From: Zelopaecilomyces penicillatus | Lineage: Eukaryota > Ascomycota > Sordariomycetes > Hypocreales > Pseudodiploosporaceae | Direction: 5' to 3' | Assembly (NCBI GenBank): GCA_005765155.1 | Contig: VCCP01000005.1 | Location: 434,001-498,000 of the forward strand | DNA: 64,000 nt | In this document: positions 1 through 12,586 of the stretch, piece by piece | Layout: each line of letters opens with the position of its first letter | How positions within the stretch are numbered: position 1 is the first letter of the stretch | Notes under the pieces: model-generated | Told to the model about the DNA's origin: nothing | The model's database searches: none | The model's input: the letters and a program-made list of their open reading frames with translations, nothing else | Position numbers and translations under genes: made by a program

Positions 1-3000
1 GTTCTCTTCATCACGCAAACGACAACAACACCATTCCGGAACCATGACGATGGATTCCAATCGATTTGGCATCATGACCAGCACGCGCTCCTCTACAGAA
101 AACTCCGAACCTGGATGAACCTTTGTAATGACTCCCGCAAACTCTAGCGAGACATTGCAGTTCTTGCTCTCGACATTGCCCAGAATGACATGTACGTCCT
201 TTGCGTTCATGCTGAATGACTTGACTTGAACCTGTACGAAACCTTGAGGAGGATCTTCGTGTGGCGGTAGTTGGCTCCAGAAAAGTGAGTCAACATTTCC
301 TGGTTGGTCAAGTGCAAGCCGGAAGCGATCAGCCTCACTGATTGTAGTCTCTCTGGTTTCATCAAGCTGCTTCTGTCGGAAAGTCTCGTTTTCTACCTCA
401 TCAGGTAAGATGCGACTGGAATACATCAAACCATCTTTTTGTACAAACTCGTACTCTGCGTGAGGCCGCGTGACGAGTTGATGAAGCAGTAGTCCCAAGT
501 TCGCGCGCGTCTTGACAGACAATGCTTCGGTAGCATCGAACCCCAACTCAAGATCACATATCAGAAATTTAAGTGACGGCTCCTCAAGCATAATGGATCG
601 TGACAAGCCTGTTACTAAGGTCATTTCAGGAACCGCGTGTGTAAAATAGTCGCCGTTGGTTAGCCAAATGAGGTAGTGTGCCTTGGTTGTGATTTTTTGA
701 ATGCGCGCCAGCGTGATGGCATCAATATCGCTCAGGAAAAAGCGTTTGAGCTCAAACGTAGCAAAGACAAAGCAGCCATCGGCGAGTGTCAAGTCATCAA
801 GAGCAGAAAGATCGAGCTTGGTGACATTGGTTCCCATCTGGGTTTCGATAGCCGAATGGTATTCTTCTTCGAAACTCGTAAGGGTGTCATGGTGGATAAA
901 ATAGGCAGGCCTGTTACCGTATGTTTCGCTTTGAGGCGGGGACTTTGGAACCACATCGCTGTCGCAACGTAGAATACGCAGCTCGATTCCATCATGGGCA
1001 CCTGTGACAAATAGCGGGCTTAATTTCACACTTGGAGAAAGATCAATCTCGACCGATTCGATGGATCGCTCACTCGAGCAATGAGCTAGAATGGTGTTGG
1101 GTTTAATAAAGCTTAAGAATAGCTCTAGGTTGTCCTGAACCTTCTCAACATATTCAGTCTCGGGTGCAATGATAATGTCAAAGCCTGCTTCAGGGACCTC
1201 AATGTCTTCAACCGGTCTACTTAGCAAACTCTCCAGATGATCGTCTTCCGGGATACTGTCGATCTGGATACCTTTCAATTTGCCGTTGGTCGGTGACGCA
1301 ACAACTATGGATTGGAACTGCTGCAAGCTTTTGTAGCGATTGAGCACATCCAGAAAACTGTGTTCTAGTTTCGAAACATCGGAAACCAGAAACAGGTACC
1401 GCGAATTGGGCACTTTATGTGATGCCAGTCGCAAGAACCAGCTGATGGTCTCAGCAGCACTACATGCGCTCAATTCCTTCTGTGCCATGGAGACAAGCCA
1501 GTCCCCAATCTGCTCCTGGTGGTATGATTGAAGAATCTCTAGATCGGGGAGCCATTGAACTCGTAAAATGGGACTGCGGTTTTTGTTGCTGGCTGTAAGT
1601 GAACCTTCGTTGTACTCAACAAACTTGACGTTTTTGATCGACATGGATGGGCCCGTCGCTTTCGAATCCTCATAGTATAGATCAGTAGAATTAATCGTGG
1701 TGCCAAAGCCAACAAATGATGATGTTGCGGTTACTATTGCCCTTGTGTTTGTGCGGTTGTCGTGGCCAGGGCGGATCAAAATTTCCTCAAGGGAGACAGG
1801 AACGCGTGCAACGAGCCCGCGAGGATGTTCACCCGCGCCCGCAAATACAGCAGCTTGCAGCATGGAGTCGATCATGACGGGATGCACGATTTCGTTGGTG
1901 TAAGATGTATCGGGGAGGTTACTGTCTTCATAGAGCACTGTATCGGCAATAAGCTGGTTTGGTTGAATTGGTTGTCCGTTAGCGACCAGAGATTGGCTTT
2001 TTGAGGTCTTAACATTGCGGAGTACGCGGAATGCTGGTCCAAATGTTAGGCCCGCCGTATTTAGCTGCGAATACCAAGATTCTGATGGGTGCCGCTCGTC
2101 ATGAGCTGTTAAACTGTCTGGCCACAGACCAGATGCAGGAGCTGGCTCTGGCATGTTTTCGTGAGTGAAGCCAATTAAGCCGCGTGCATGAGTGGTGCTC
2201 ACGCCGTTGGCACTGAAAGAGCTAATCTCGAAGCTCCAGAAACGAGTTGACGCAGAAACCATGGTGACCTTGGTACGCCTCAGTTCTGTGACCACTTCTG
2301 TAACTTGGTCTTCATGTTCAAACATCAAGGCTTTCAACACTTTGACATGGCGCAGGAGAACAGGCTTGGAAAAGCTGTGATCATTTTCTGCTTGGCACAT
2401 GGCCTCCATGGCCATGCGGATATATGCCACGGCGGGATAGATGACAAGGTCACCGACGCGGTGATCTCTGATGTACGGAGCATGCTTCAAGTTGAGATTG
2501 TTGGACCATGAGAATGTTTGCCCTGAGGTACCAGGGATTCGGGCTCCCAGGAGATAATGCCGTGCGTACTTTCGATTGCGGAACTCGGCTGTCGACCGCG
2601 CTTCTGTCCAAAGCAACTTTTCTCCATAGTTCCATGCGTATTTGGGCAATGTGGTAACCACTTTGCAATTCAATGGTAGGCCATTGACCTTGGCAAAGTC
2701 GACATCAATGCCACGCAAGAACAGATCACCGGCAAGGCGGAGCATGGAGCCGAGATTCGCTTTACCCCTTTCAAGAGACGATAGATAGTGTAATTGACCT
2801 GAGCTTTGGGATTTCTGGTTCTCAGCTGATTGGCTGTCTGTGTTAGATTCGGAATATGTCTGTTCCACTGGCATTCTGAGGGCTGGGTGCGGTCCAATCT
2901 CGACCATGGGATGGCCATCTTGCAGTGCGAGCGATACTGCTGCTTGAAACAGCACAGGCGATTCGAGATTTGTGCGCCAGTACGATGGCTGATTCAAGGA

Positions 3001-5728
3001 GGCACCGTCTACCTTTTTGCCATGTGCGGACGAGTACATGATTGTTGTCGTACTAGAAGAATTCAAAGTTCCCTTGTCACCATTGATGGCCTTGCTTGGT
3101 TGTAACACTGGCACTAAGAGATCCTCATAAGACTGCCCCAGCTCCTTCATATGGCTTGAGTGGTATGCACGCCCATCGGTCTTGAGTTTTCGCGCGAATA
3201 TCTTGGCCGATGTGAGCTGGCTGATGACTTCATCAACAGCATCAGCATCGCCGCTGATGGTTGTGCTTTGAGGGGAGTTGATGGCGGCGATGCTGACTCT
3301 GGCATTAACACCAATACTCTGAAGCTCCGACTCAACTTGCTCAGCCCCGAGTCCAACAGCAGCCATGGCACCCAACCCCTTCGATTGAGACACAACTAGT
3401 CCTCGATAATAAGCAATCGAGATAGCTTGGCCTGCGTCGATCGCTCCAAGCGCATATGCAGCAGCGATTTCGCCTGACGAGTGTCCGATCACCGTACTTG
3501 GCTTCACACCCCAGCTGCTCATCAGATCAACTAGGGCAATTTGCAGTGCTACACAAGCAGGCTGGGAAATGGCAGCCTCATACACACTTGGTACGGAGTC
3601 GCCTCCTGCAAAGATATCGGCAAGTTTCCACTCCGGTCTGTGAGGTAGGGCTTGAAGCACCAAGTCCATGTTGCGAATGGAGTTTTCTACCACGGCGAAA
3701 TGGCTTTGCAACCCTGCACCCATACCGGGCCATTGGGCACCCTGGCCAGTAAAGACAAAGATCAGACCGTCTCCAGAGGAAGTAGTTTTGCTGGTGGAAG
3801 ACAAAAAGGTGGCAGTGTCCAGTGAAATGCTTTCGTTAAGATTTCGGCGATCTGCGACAACGAAGGCACGTTCCGCCATGTTAGACCGGCGTGATCCAAG
3901 AGTGTGTAATAAGTCGTCAATCTCCACATCTTGTTTCTCCAAATATCCAGCCAATGCCGAAATCCGCTGGTCCAAACTTTCCCTGCTGTACGCAGACAAC
4001 GGTAAGATGACGGTCTCTTGCGGCTCCTTGGATAGACCTGTCTTGGTTAGTTGAACAACACCGTAATTCCCGTCAAGAATGACGTGCGCATTGGCACCGC
4101 CAAAGCCAAACGCATTCACGCCGGCACGACGTTTGTCTACTGGGCCAGGCCATGCCGTAGGTTCCGTAATGACTTGTAGGCGACTGCGCAACTCCATAAT
4201 CTCAGGCCGGAGCTTACGGACGCCAATGGTAGGCGGAATTAATCCTTTCTCCATTGCTAAGATAACCTTGATGATACTGGTAATAGCACTGGCACCCTCA
4301 CTATGTCCGAGATTTGTTTTGACAGATCCCACAAGAAGCTTGCCGTGAGCTGGCTCTATCGTGGAAGCAAGCGCTCGAAGTTCTGCTGTGTCGCCAGCTT
4401 GGGTCCCAGTTCCATGGGCCTAGAGATTTTGTGTGTCAATAATCAACTCATATCAACAAACAGTCAGTCTCGAAACGCAATTTTCATCATACCTCTACAT
4501 ATTGAGTCCTGTCATAGCTTAATCCGGCATTCTGGTATGCTTTTTCAATGACTGCGCATTGCTGAGAAGTGCTTGGAGCTGAGATTCCTTTGGTGCGACC
4601 GTTACTATTTCCCCCTCAGAGAGGAGCTTCTGTTCAGTAAAAGGACAGAAATGCTATACATGAGGATGATGTGCCATGGAAAGTTTACCTGTTCACGGCT
4701 GTACCACGAATTACCGCGCGGATTGGGTCCCCATCTCTAACGGCATCGGGAAGGCGTTTGAGATACAGAGCCCCGACAGCCTCTGCCCTTCCATAACCGT
4801 TGGCGGAAACATCAAACGTGTGACAGATAGATTCTGGCGACAAGATGCCGGCTTGCTCATTCTGTAAGTGCTGCCACACATTCTGTATCAGATTAGCACT
4901 AGCAACAATAGCACCAGAGCATTGGCGACTATCCAGAGCATTGCATGCCAAATGAAGCCCGTATAAGGCAGAGGCACATGCCGTGTCCACCGTCATACTG
5001 GGGCCTGTCAAGTTAAATGTGTGGTTAATGCGGTTAGCCATGACGGAGAGCGCGGCTGCTGTAGATGTGTAGTGTGTTGCGTTCTCTGCGTTTTCGAACT
5101 GCATGGCGTAGAAATCACTGAAGATAGTTAGCAAAACACCAGCGTTAGAGGCGACGAAAAATCAGGTTGAGGGAAGAATGACATACTTGGTAAAACTGCC
5201 AACGAATGTGCCAATATCCTGGCCTGAAATATTCTCAAGCCTGATACCAGCGCTTTCAAAACACTCAAAAACAACCTCAAGGATCTTCCGCTGTTGAGGA
5301 TCCATCGCCGTGGCTTCGCCGTTGTTCAGCCCAAAGAAGCTATTCTCAAAAAGGCGCACTTCCTCTTCAATAAAGTGTCCAGAGGTAGAGCGGATACCAT
5401 TCAGTCCACTTTCTTCAGTCTGGTGAAATCCATTGGCATCAAATCTTTCTGTAGGAATCTTTCCATATCCGGACCTCCCAGACACAAGAAGTGCCCAGAA
5501 ATCTTCCGGGGTTTGACATGCTCCTGGAAGCTTACATGCTACTTTCGAGTTAATCCCATACCTTGGAAATACTGTAAAGTAAAAGAAAAAAAAAACGGAA
5601 AGATTGGTACCTAATCCGACGATAGCAATGCCGCTCTCGGTGTCGAAATCGTCATTGTGAAAGCTTCCATTGGGCTGATGAGACGAAGAAATAAATGAAT
5701 GCTCTGGAGCTTGCTCGAGATTCGTCAT
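1..5728 (-). CDS. Highly reducing polyketide synthase (HR-PKS), 3' end outside window
   Basis: Iterative type I PKS that would build a reduced acyl chain from malonyl-CoA in the cytosol. I read five exons: 5611-5728, 5187-5538, 4689-5117, 4493-4604 and 4419 down to the left edge, joined by GT-AG introns of 69-84 nt. The in-frame coding length visible is 1810 codons. Order seen: ketosynthase with Cys in VDTACASA (about residue 204), His in AHGTGT (339) and LGHSEGAS; acyltransferase with VIGHSSGE (about 650); dehydratase with His in RDHRVGD (about 990) and Asp in HPVMIDSM (about 1187); a long region at the methyltransferase position without a recognisable glycine-rich SAM motif; then the start of the enoylreductase (about 1730). 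KR and ACP would lie beyond the edge. The start codon is the first ATG before the KS. The HR-PKS class is firm; the product is unknown. Confidence 0.93.
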
Positions 5729-5850
5729 TATTACTGGTTTCGCTTTTTAACAGTCGACATTCGACTGAAAAAATGGAATAAGGGTTTGTTTGTTGACGAC
5801 TTATTAGATTGTTTGATTTGAGAAAATAAAAAGGGGAGCCCTGCCTGTCT

Positions 5851-5860
5851 TATATATATT
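5851..5860 (-). promoter_or_regulatory. TATA-like element upstream of the HR-PKS
   Basis: An uninterrupted T/A run reads as a TATA-like box on the minus strand, about 123 nt before the HR-PKS start codon. Its position is reasonable for a fungal core promoter, but similar runs occur by chance in this A+T-rich spacer, so the call is tentative. Confidence 0.3.
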
Positions 5861-8767
5861 TTTACAAGTTGAATTTGTAACTTTTGAACTTGCAAGGCGC
5901 AGGGCGGGAGCTTTTCAGCCGTGAATTGTTATGTTTGGATTCATTCATACAGTACTAGTAGCCAAACCGAAGGCCCCAGAGTTTGTTTGGTAACATCTTA
6001 TAAATCTGGCTGGTATAAGCAAGGTGCTGGGTAAATCGATCTACTATTAATAGATTGTCTTGTCATCTACGTTGTATAGCTTCTGAGTATTGCTAATTGC
6101 AAGGACGCAGATCGTTATTCATAGTGATGAAGCTCTATGCCGCCCCCTTTAGTTCTATACTGGTCCCACACCCGCCCCGATGATACAAAATTCTGGGTGC
6201 AAGATTATGGAAATAAATAGCGCAATGCAAATTCTTTCTATTTAGCTACTGTATAAGGGCTGTTGAGCAGGTCGCTGGGCGGATTATTCTGAGACTGTTG
6301 TATACAATGTATTTTTATACCATGTAGTTCCCCTCTCTATGGAGGTGTGTAGCTAGTATGAGTGGGTAAACAACCCACCAGCTCAACTGCCATTTGTTCT
6401 GAGTAGTTGTTCTATCAATGGCAGGAGATCTGTCATATCATGCCACCTTACAACTATGGTGTCCTACATGTCTGTTCTGCCGGGGTATTGGTCACCTTTT
6501 TCCTCGGACTACGTTCTCGGAAAGCTTTCCATTCCGAGGCTGCAGTCCGAGTCATATCCCAGGGGGGACGGGAGGCGTTAGCAGCATATGCAGCCTGCAA
6601 AGTAGATCGATAGAATCGCCGAATGTGGTGGGGGCCGGTTCCACAAGTCTCAGCCAAAATGCGGTGTGTCAGATGGACTGAGCCTCGTGGTAACGGTGGT
6701 AAGCCTCTGCAGCTACCCTGGCTCACTCAACCACCCTGTAAGTCGACAGGATCTCATGATTTCCAGCGCATAGAGATGGCTTAGACCAGGGAGGATAGGT
6801 TTCAGCTCACATAATACCTTGAGCTAAGCGATTCACAAAACCTCAACGTTACAGGCTGGTCGAGGGTACAATGTGCTGGGAATGATGCTGGTTGCGGATA
6901 TTGTGCCTATTGAGGGTAGCAAATCTACTAATGTGGAGCGATCTAAAAGGTAGTCACTGTTAGTCAGAAGAGAACTGTCCGTGAAGCGCGATCAGCTGGG
7001 TTGCATCATGACTCTTGACTTGTTGCACAAGCGGTAGTCACTGGAGGCTTTATTCCGCAAGGGCCCATCTGTGTGATGGATGTAGACTCATAGTCTCTCA
7101 TTTTCACTCACTCTCATTCATTCACAACAGCACGAGCTGAGTTCTTGTACTCACAAAATAGCTCCAAAAGCTGAAATTCTTATAGTCTTCCAGTGGCTGA
7201 AAAACGCCAATGTATAAGGAACATTGTAATATTTAGCATGTGTTCAATGAGTGGTAAATGTGAAGTGGGATGAAAATTCACACAGTTATGGGGTTCCGAC
7301 TGGTAGGCCTACCCTATAGCTCTTAAATACTACTTAGCCTAAGCTTATAAAACAAACTGCCTCAGTAGTACATAAGCTAGCATTGTGACAATTCTTTGAT
7401 GTTATTTGGTTAACTCGCAAATTGATATATCATAACCGAGTGGAGCAAACGGGCGGTGGCGGCGGCAGCTGCAGTTCATGCAACGAAAAGCAATGAACCC
7501 TGAAATCACGGCTGGATGATCCATGATGACGGGCGGGTGGGGCGGCAAATGAACCAAGTAGCAGTAGGTTGGTTTGATCAAGAATGTTATATCGCAATCA
7601 AACATGGAGAAGAGACAGCCCCCCCCCCTTCATCAATTTTACCACCCCTACATATAATTATAGTATATCACAATAGGATTTTCAGTATACCTATCACTAC
7701 GACAGCGATTTATTTCCTCAAACACAATCAACTAGCTAATATGCCTAGTTGTAGAGGCAGCCAATTCATCCAAAACCGAGGTCTTTGTAAAAGTGTTACA
7801 CTTCAGATCACGTGCTAGCCCGTGCGCCGACTTCTGGGCTGCTCGCCTCCAGCCCTTCCAGCGTAGAGGCCGGCATTACCTCCTGTCCCATAACTAGTCG
7901 TCTTCGCTTGTTAATTGTGTGAACGTCTTGACCGATCCGTTAATAGGGGCTGACTAGAGATACCCTCAACTTCGAATTATAAGGGGATATAATGAATACT
8001 CGTATTTAGCTGTCTTATAGCTGGTTATATTGCTTGTCAAAGCCAAGTTGTGGTGTTGTAAGCTGGTGCGGCCTGCACGTGACTTTTCAGCGACCTCCAC
8101 AGTGCCAGCGTTGCACAGCTAATTTAAGGTGTGCGGGCCTGGGTTGGAGGGGTATGTGCAAAAGTTTGGGTAGAGCACGAGCTAAATGGTCCGAATAGCA
8201 ATTCTTTATAGTGCGAATAGCAATACTCAATAACAATAACCAGTATAATTCGGCTTTCACTATAAGCCCGCTATATATTAATAAGGATGCTTATATAATC
8301 ACCTCCCTGTTTATAAGCGCCTATCATTCTACAGCTTGTCCACATTCATTTAAATGCCGTAATGCCTGAACCTGTACATCCACAGAGTAATCAATACCAT
8401 GGTTCTTAAGAAGAAATACCCAGTAAAATGGCGAAATTCGGCTATATCTAAGCTAGAGATTATATTTCAATACGTGACGGTATTTGTATTGCCATACTTC
8501 TGTCGGTTTGCAGGTTTTATAGACAGGTTTTTCGCTACATGGCACAACCTGTAACAAAGTACCAGTATAAGTTGACGGAGACAAGAACGTACCTACCGTA
8601 TCCAACAGAAGACGACCAACAACATCAGATTCGCATACGTGTCCAACCAAAAGAGCCTATGGACCTGGAAAAATAACCTAGAGATGTTTGCGGGCATGAT
8701 CTTTCATCCTAGCCTCTCTTCCTATTCTTCTTGTTCTGTTAAATATCTGTCTGCCCATTGATGCGTG
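5861..8767. other. Intergenic region, about 2.9 kb
   Basis: No convincing gene on either strand; the short open frames lack family motifs and sensible splice structure. It separates the HR-PKS (leftward) from the bANK regulator (rightward) and so contains both promoters. The stretch at about 7.9-8.5 kb is rich in TA steps and may be old mutated repeat DNA. Confidence 0.5.
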
Positions 8768-9640
8768 ATGGCTGGTTTTGGCACCATTGCCGGCGCCTCC
8801 CGCCCAGTCAGACGGCCCACCCAGTCGATTGATTTGGAAATGAACAAACAGGAGCGCAAACGACTTCAAAATCGGATTGCACAAAAGACATATCGTGAGT
8901 ATGAGTATGAATAGCTCAGCGCCCAATGGCTGCATGTCTGACGGGCTACGATGGCTCTTTCACTCCTCAAAGGCCAAAATCAGAAACGACGACTACTTGC
9001 CTTGGAAGCCGTCGTTGCGCAAGCCACAGGCGAAGCATCAAGCTCATTGCCTACCTTCCAGTCACAGTCACAGTCACAGTCACCATCGCAAGTTACCCCG
9101 CCCGCGACAGGGCCCGCACAAGTGGCCGACCATGAGTTGGATCCGGAAATGTACCAATCGCCATTATCTGTGAGAATCGCGCCGCAGTGGACTTTGGATT
9201 CATCTTGGGAAGAAAACTTGTCCCCCACCGAGTTCTTGTCCGACACAGCCAGGCCAGTTCTGCATGTTGCTGTTTGTACCGGCAGAAACTCCATTGTGCA
9301 ATTCCTCCTAGAGCATGGGGCGGACATCACAAACAAAGATATTCAGGGATACACAGCCCTGCACCTGGCTGTTGAGAAAGGGTACACCGATTTGGTGGAT
9401 TTACTCATCCAGAAGTCTGCGGATCCTAATGACACCGACAATCTAGGCCGGACGTCATTGTTTATGGCGATTCGCGGCGGCAATGAGAATGAAAAGATTG
9501 TCAAGATTCTCTTGGATGCCTGTGCAGATGTTAACCATCAAGACTCGGTGGGCTATACTGCTCTGCACTTGGCAGTGGAGCAAGGCCTTGAATCAATGAT
9601 GCAGCTATTGATTGAGAATGGCGCCAATGTAAATGCCTAG
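8768..9640 (+). CDS. bANK transcription factor (bZIP basic region plus ankyrin repeats), ToxE-like class
   Basis: Probable cluster regulator. Two exons, 8768-8894 and 8973-9640, joined by a GTGAGT...AAAG intron; the junction completes an Arg codon and restores an uninterrupted basic region. The protein is 264 aa. Residues about 26-48 carry a bZIP-type basic region (KQERKRLQNRIAQKTYR) with no clear leucine zipper after it. A Ser/Gln repeat linker follows (about residues 65-75), then four ankyrin repeats with TALHLAV-type helices up to the stop. This combination defines the fungal bANK class, known from ToxE, the pathway regulator of the HC-toxin cluster. An in-frame TGA sits just before the chosen ATG, and a nearby upstream ATG is out of frame. 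The location between two PKS genes supports a pathway-specific role. Confidence 0.85.
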
Positions 9641-9762
9641 CAAAGGCTGTGTCTAGAAAAGCCGACTCAATGCCCAATTTCAAGCCTACAAGCAAGATTT
9701 ATTAAAAACAACGCCGGTAATTCTGTCAGGCTAGAACTCGCATGTCTTTTAAATTGCTCCTT

Positions 9763-12048
9763 CTATCTTGCCCTTTGATGATTCCTCTCCTCTAACTCAA
9801 GTTCACGAAAGAAAGCCTCTAGGTGAGGCTTCCGACCCAAATACTCTTCCAAAGTGACCATTTCTGACTGAGAACCACCTTTCTCAAGGACATCTCGACG
9901 ATACTCAAATCCTGTATTCTTGACTGTTTTTCCATGCAGAAACTTGGAGTAAAAGATATCGGCTGCGTAGGCGTTTGAGCTGCGCGATATAAAATGAGCT
10001 TGTATAATAATAAATAAGGATATTGTTGCTTACAAGAGATAGCTGTAGTATCCAGCACCGTATTCACCCATTGCATGATCAAAATAGGTGTAACCGTGGC
10101 CCCATTCATAACCTAAGCCTTCGTCTTGATCAGTGGGGTAGACCTTTTCTCGTATTCGGTTGAACACAGTGGCAACGTTCAGAGATTCGATCCCCCCGTG
10201 TTTCTGGGGCTCATGCACCGCCATGTCAAAGAAACACCAATGCAGTTGGTTTAGATGGAATAGTGCCCCTTTGTGATGCTTGGCACTGACCAGTCTCTCA
10301 ATCATTTCATCAGGCATCTTCACAGGAGGACCACAGGACTCTTTATTATCCCTCTTCCAAGCATTTAAATAGGTTGGAGAAAGGGATGTGTAATGTCGAC
10401 CAATTGACTTGAGAACAGATGGTATCCAACACCACCTCTCTAACAATTGACTTGGAGCTTCACCAAAGTCTATTGTGATGCCATCTGGGCCGTGGAACCT
10501 TGCGTACTTTGTTTTAGACACAAGGTCATGTATTCCGTGACCAAATTCGTGTGTACCAACAAGATCAATTCCGCATGTTTTATCAGTGTTGGCTTCTCTG
10601 CTGTTGGCTTTTGCAGCGATGAAGTGAGAGCGACGACTGGGTAATGACGAGTGCCATCCTTAGTTGTATAACCCTACAGCAGATTCAGCAATTCAGTCGA
10701 GATGAACTTGTAGAAGATATGTACGTACCGGCTCAATAGCAAATGCAGAGGGGGTTTGCACTTTGCCCTCGCGCTCAATAAGATCTAGGTATAAATATCC
10801 AAGAAACTCACCACCAAACTCATCACAATCCCAAACAGTAAAGCCTACCACATCATTGCCCCAATGATTCTTGATCGTTGGCTGTTGTGGGATTCCTTTG
10901 CCATGACTAGTCTGTTCCAAGGACACAAATCTGATCCCAAAAAAGGTGCCAAACATCTCCAAGATACGTGGGAGAATATCAACAAGTGAGAAATATTCAG
11001 AAAAGTTACCAGCGGTATGCTGTGTCTGTGTACTTTTGTTCTGTAACTTTTGGTAGTAGTATTCATCCCAAGGATAAATCTTGCCATCAAAGGTCTTTCC
11101 AATCACTTCATAGTGGCATTTTTTTGTATTCCGGAGTTTGTCCATTTCTTTCCTCCCAAATGGAGTCAGCAGTGAGAGCAACTCTGTCAAGTAAGCATGA
11201 ACATTGCATGGAGATTTTGCCATGCGATCCTCGAGTACCATTGTTGCATAGTCCGGGTACATTAAGAGTTGAGCAAGTTTGTGACGAAGAACGATAGCCT
11301 CTCGGAAGAGATTAATATTCTTTTTGCATCGGTTTGCATGGGCAATATAGACGCGCTTTCGAACCTGATCATCGTGAACATTGAGTAGAATTTTATAAAA
11401 GGTGCTATCTTGGAGAGATACTTGGACCTTCATCTCGAATCCTTGAATAGATTTGGGGAGACTTTCAATGAACGATTGGTCAAGTCCATCAAGTTCTTTG
11501 CCAGACAGCCAAATATCATGCTCTGCTTGGAAGATATTTTCCCTGAATTGTGACTTGATATCGCCAAGTCGCTGTTGGATTATTTGAAACTCAGTTCGGG
11601 TCGAGTCTGTTGAGATAGATAGCCCTACACGCACACGGGCCCTGATCATGCCTTGTAGAAGATAGGAGCATTCAGGTGAAATCGACTCTTCCTTCGCTTC
11701 CACTGTTATAAGAAGTTTGTAAAGTTGATCATTCATCAGCGTCTTGAATGACAAGTTATCAAAGAGTGCTTGTGCTGTGATTGACGCCTTTCTCATCTCT
11801 GGATCTGGAGAAACTGATCGATAAATCACCAGTCTTCTGGTTTCATGGAGTAAGGCATTTTCACTCTCGGCCAGTGGCGTCACAATGTTCGCAAAACTGG
11901 CTTGTTGTGTCGAAACATTTAAAATAAGGTGGTCGAGAAGTTGTTCAAATCTTAATATTGTAGTATCTGCTGCGGAGAGCACTTCGGATGGGTTGAAGAT
12001 GAAGGTTGGTGGTTCCTGAGGGGGTGGTCTGGGTGTAGGGGCTGCCAT
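9763..12048 (-). pseudogene. M3-family zinc metallopeptidase (oligopeptidase), frameshifted in the HExxH motif
   Basis: Resembles cytosolic thimet-oligopeptidase/saccharolysin-type M3 peptidases, which cleave short peptides. Exons read as 10729-12048, 10034-10673 and 9763-9979, with introns 10674-10728 and 9980-10033. Exon 1 (440 codons) is intact. Exon 2 begins in the expected frame (GYTTKDGTRHYP, then KPTAEKPTLIKHAEL), but the zinc motif HEFGHGIHD is in another frame. The shift falls at a (GT)3 run at 10549-10554. After it the family continues normally (IDFGEAPSQLLERW, GYYSYL, then a C-terminal exon with NAYAADIFYSKF). Two extra bases in the dinucleotide run would explain it. Conceptual translation therefore ends before the catalytic His/Glu. 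Either the gene is dead or this is an assembly indel. No intron that fixes the frame is visible. Confidence 0.8.
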
Positions 12049-12586
12049 AGCAGCGAGCTTGCGTTAAACTCTGTGCTTGACTGGATTCAAATTCTGGAAT
12101 AGTTTTTGTGCAAGCTTTTTCGCTCTTTTTATAGGGGTTGTAAGATTAATAAATATAATATATATATATAAGGCGTCCTGTGAAGAAGTTCGTCATTTCA
12201 ATAACATAAGCAATTACCAAATAAAAAAATCAGTCTTTTTTACATAAGCTGCCTTAGCTCATTATCTACTTACAATATCGATCTTTTAGGTAATTTTCCA
12301 CTTTGCCATTTATTACACCGCGCTTCTTACGTGTGATAATACTTGATGTCGTTATATTACCCTATATTATATTATGTTGCAATATGCTGTAAAAAGTAGA
12401 ATGAAAGTCAGTTTTTGAATTGGCGTTATGGATTCAGTTCCCGGATACTGTTTCTGTATACCAACGTGTGGTTTCCCAAATTCCTTCGTTTGATCTTCAC
12501 TGCGAACTCTAGGTCTGGTACCATGACATATTATACTACAATCGACTTTCCGGAAGAGTGTGGATCTTGCCTTCTCGAGGAGGACA
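12049..12586. other. Intergenic region with A+T-rich tract
   Basis: Divergent spacer between the M3 peptidase (leftward) and an HxxHC-family gene (rightward). It contains long TA runs near 12150-12170, about 110 nt before the peptidase start, that could serve as its TATA region. No coding signal was seen. Confidence 0.5.

Noticed and set aside
6407..6726. Overlapping short ORFs on both strands in the HR-PKS upstream spacer
   Set aside because: No motif, no splice signals that extend them, and compositions typical of chance ORFs.
10447..10644. Plus-strand open frame across the M3 peptidase zinc motif
   Set aside because: It is the antisense of a clearly conserved minus-strand metallopeptidase exon and has no family features.
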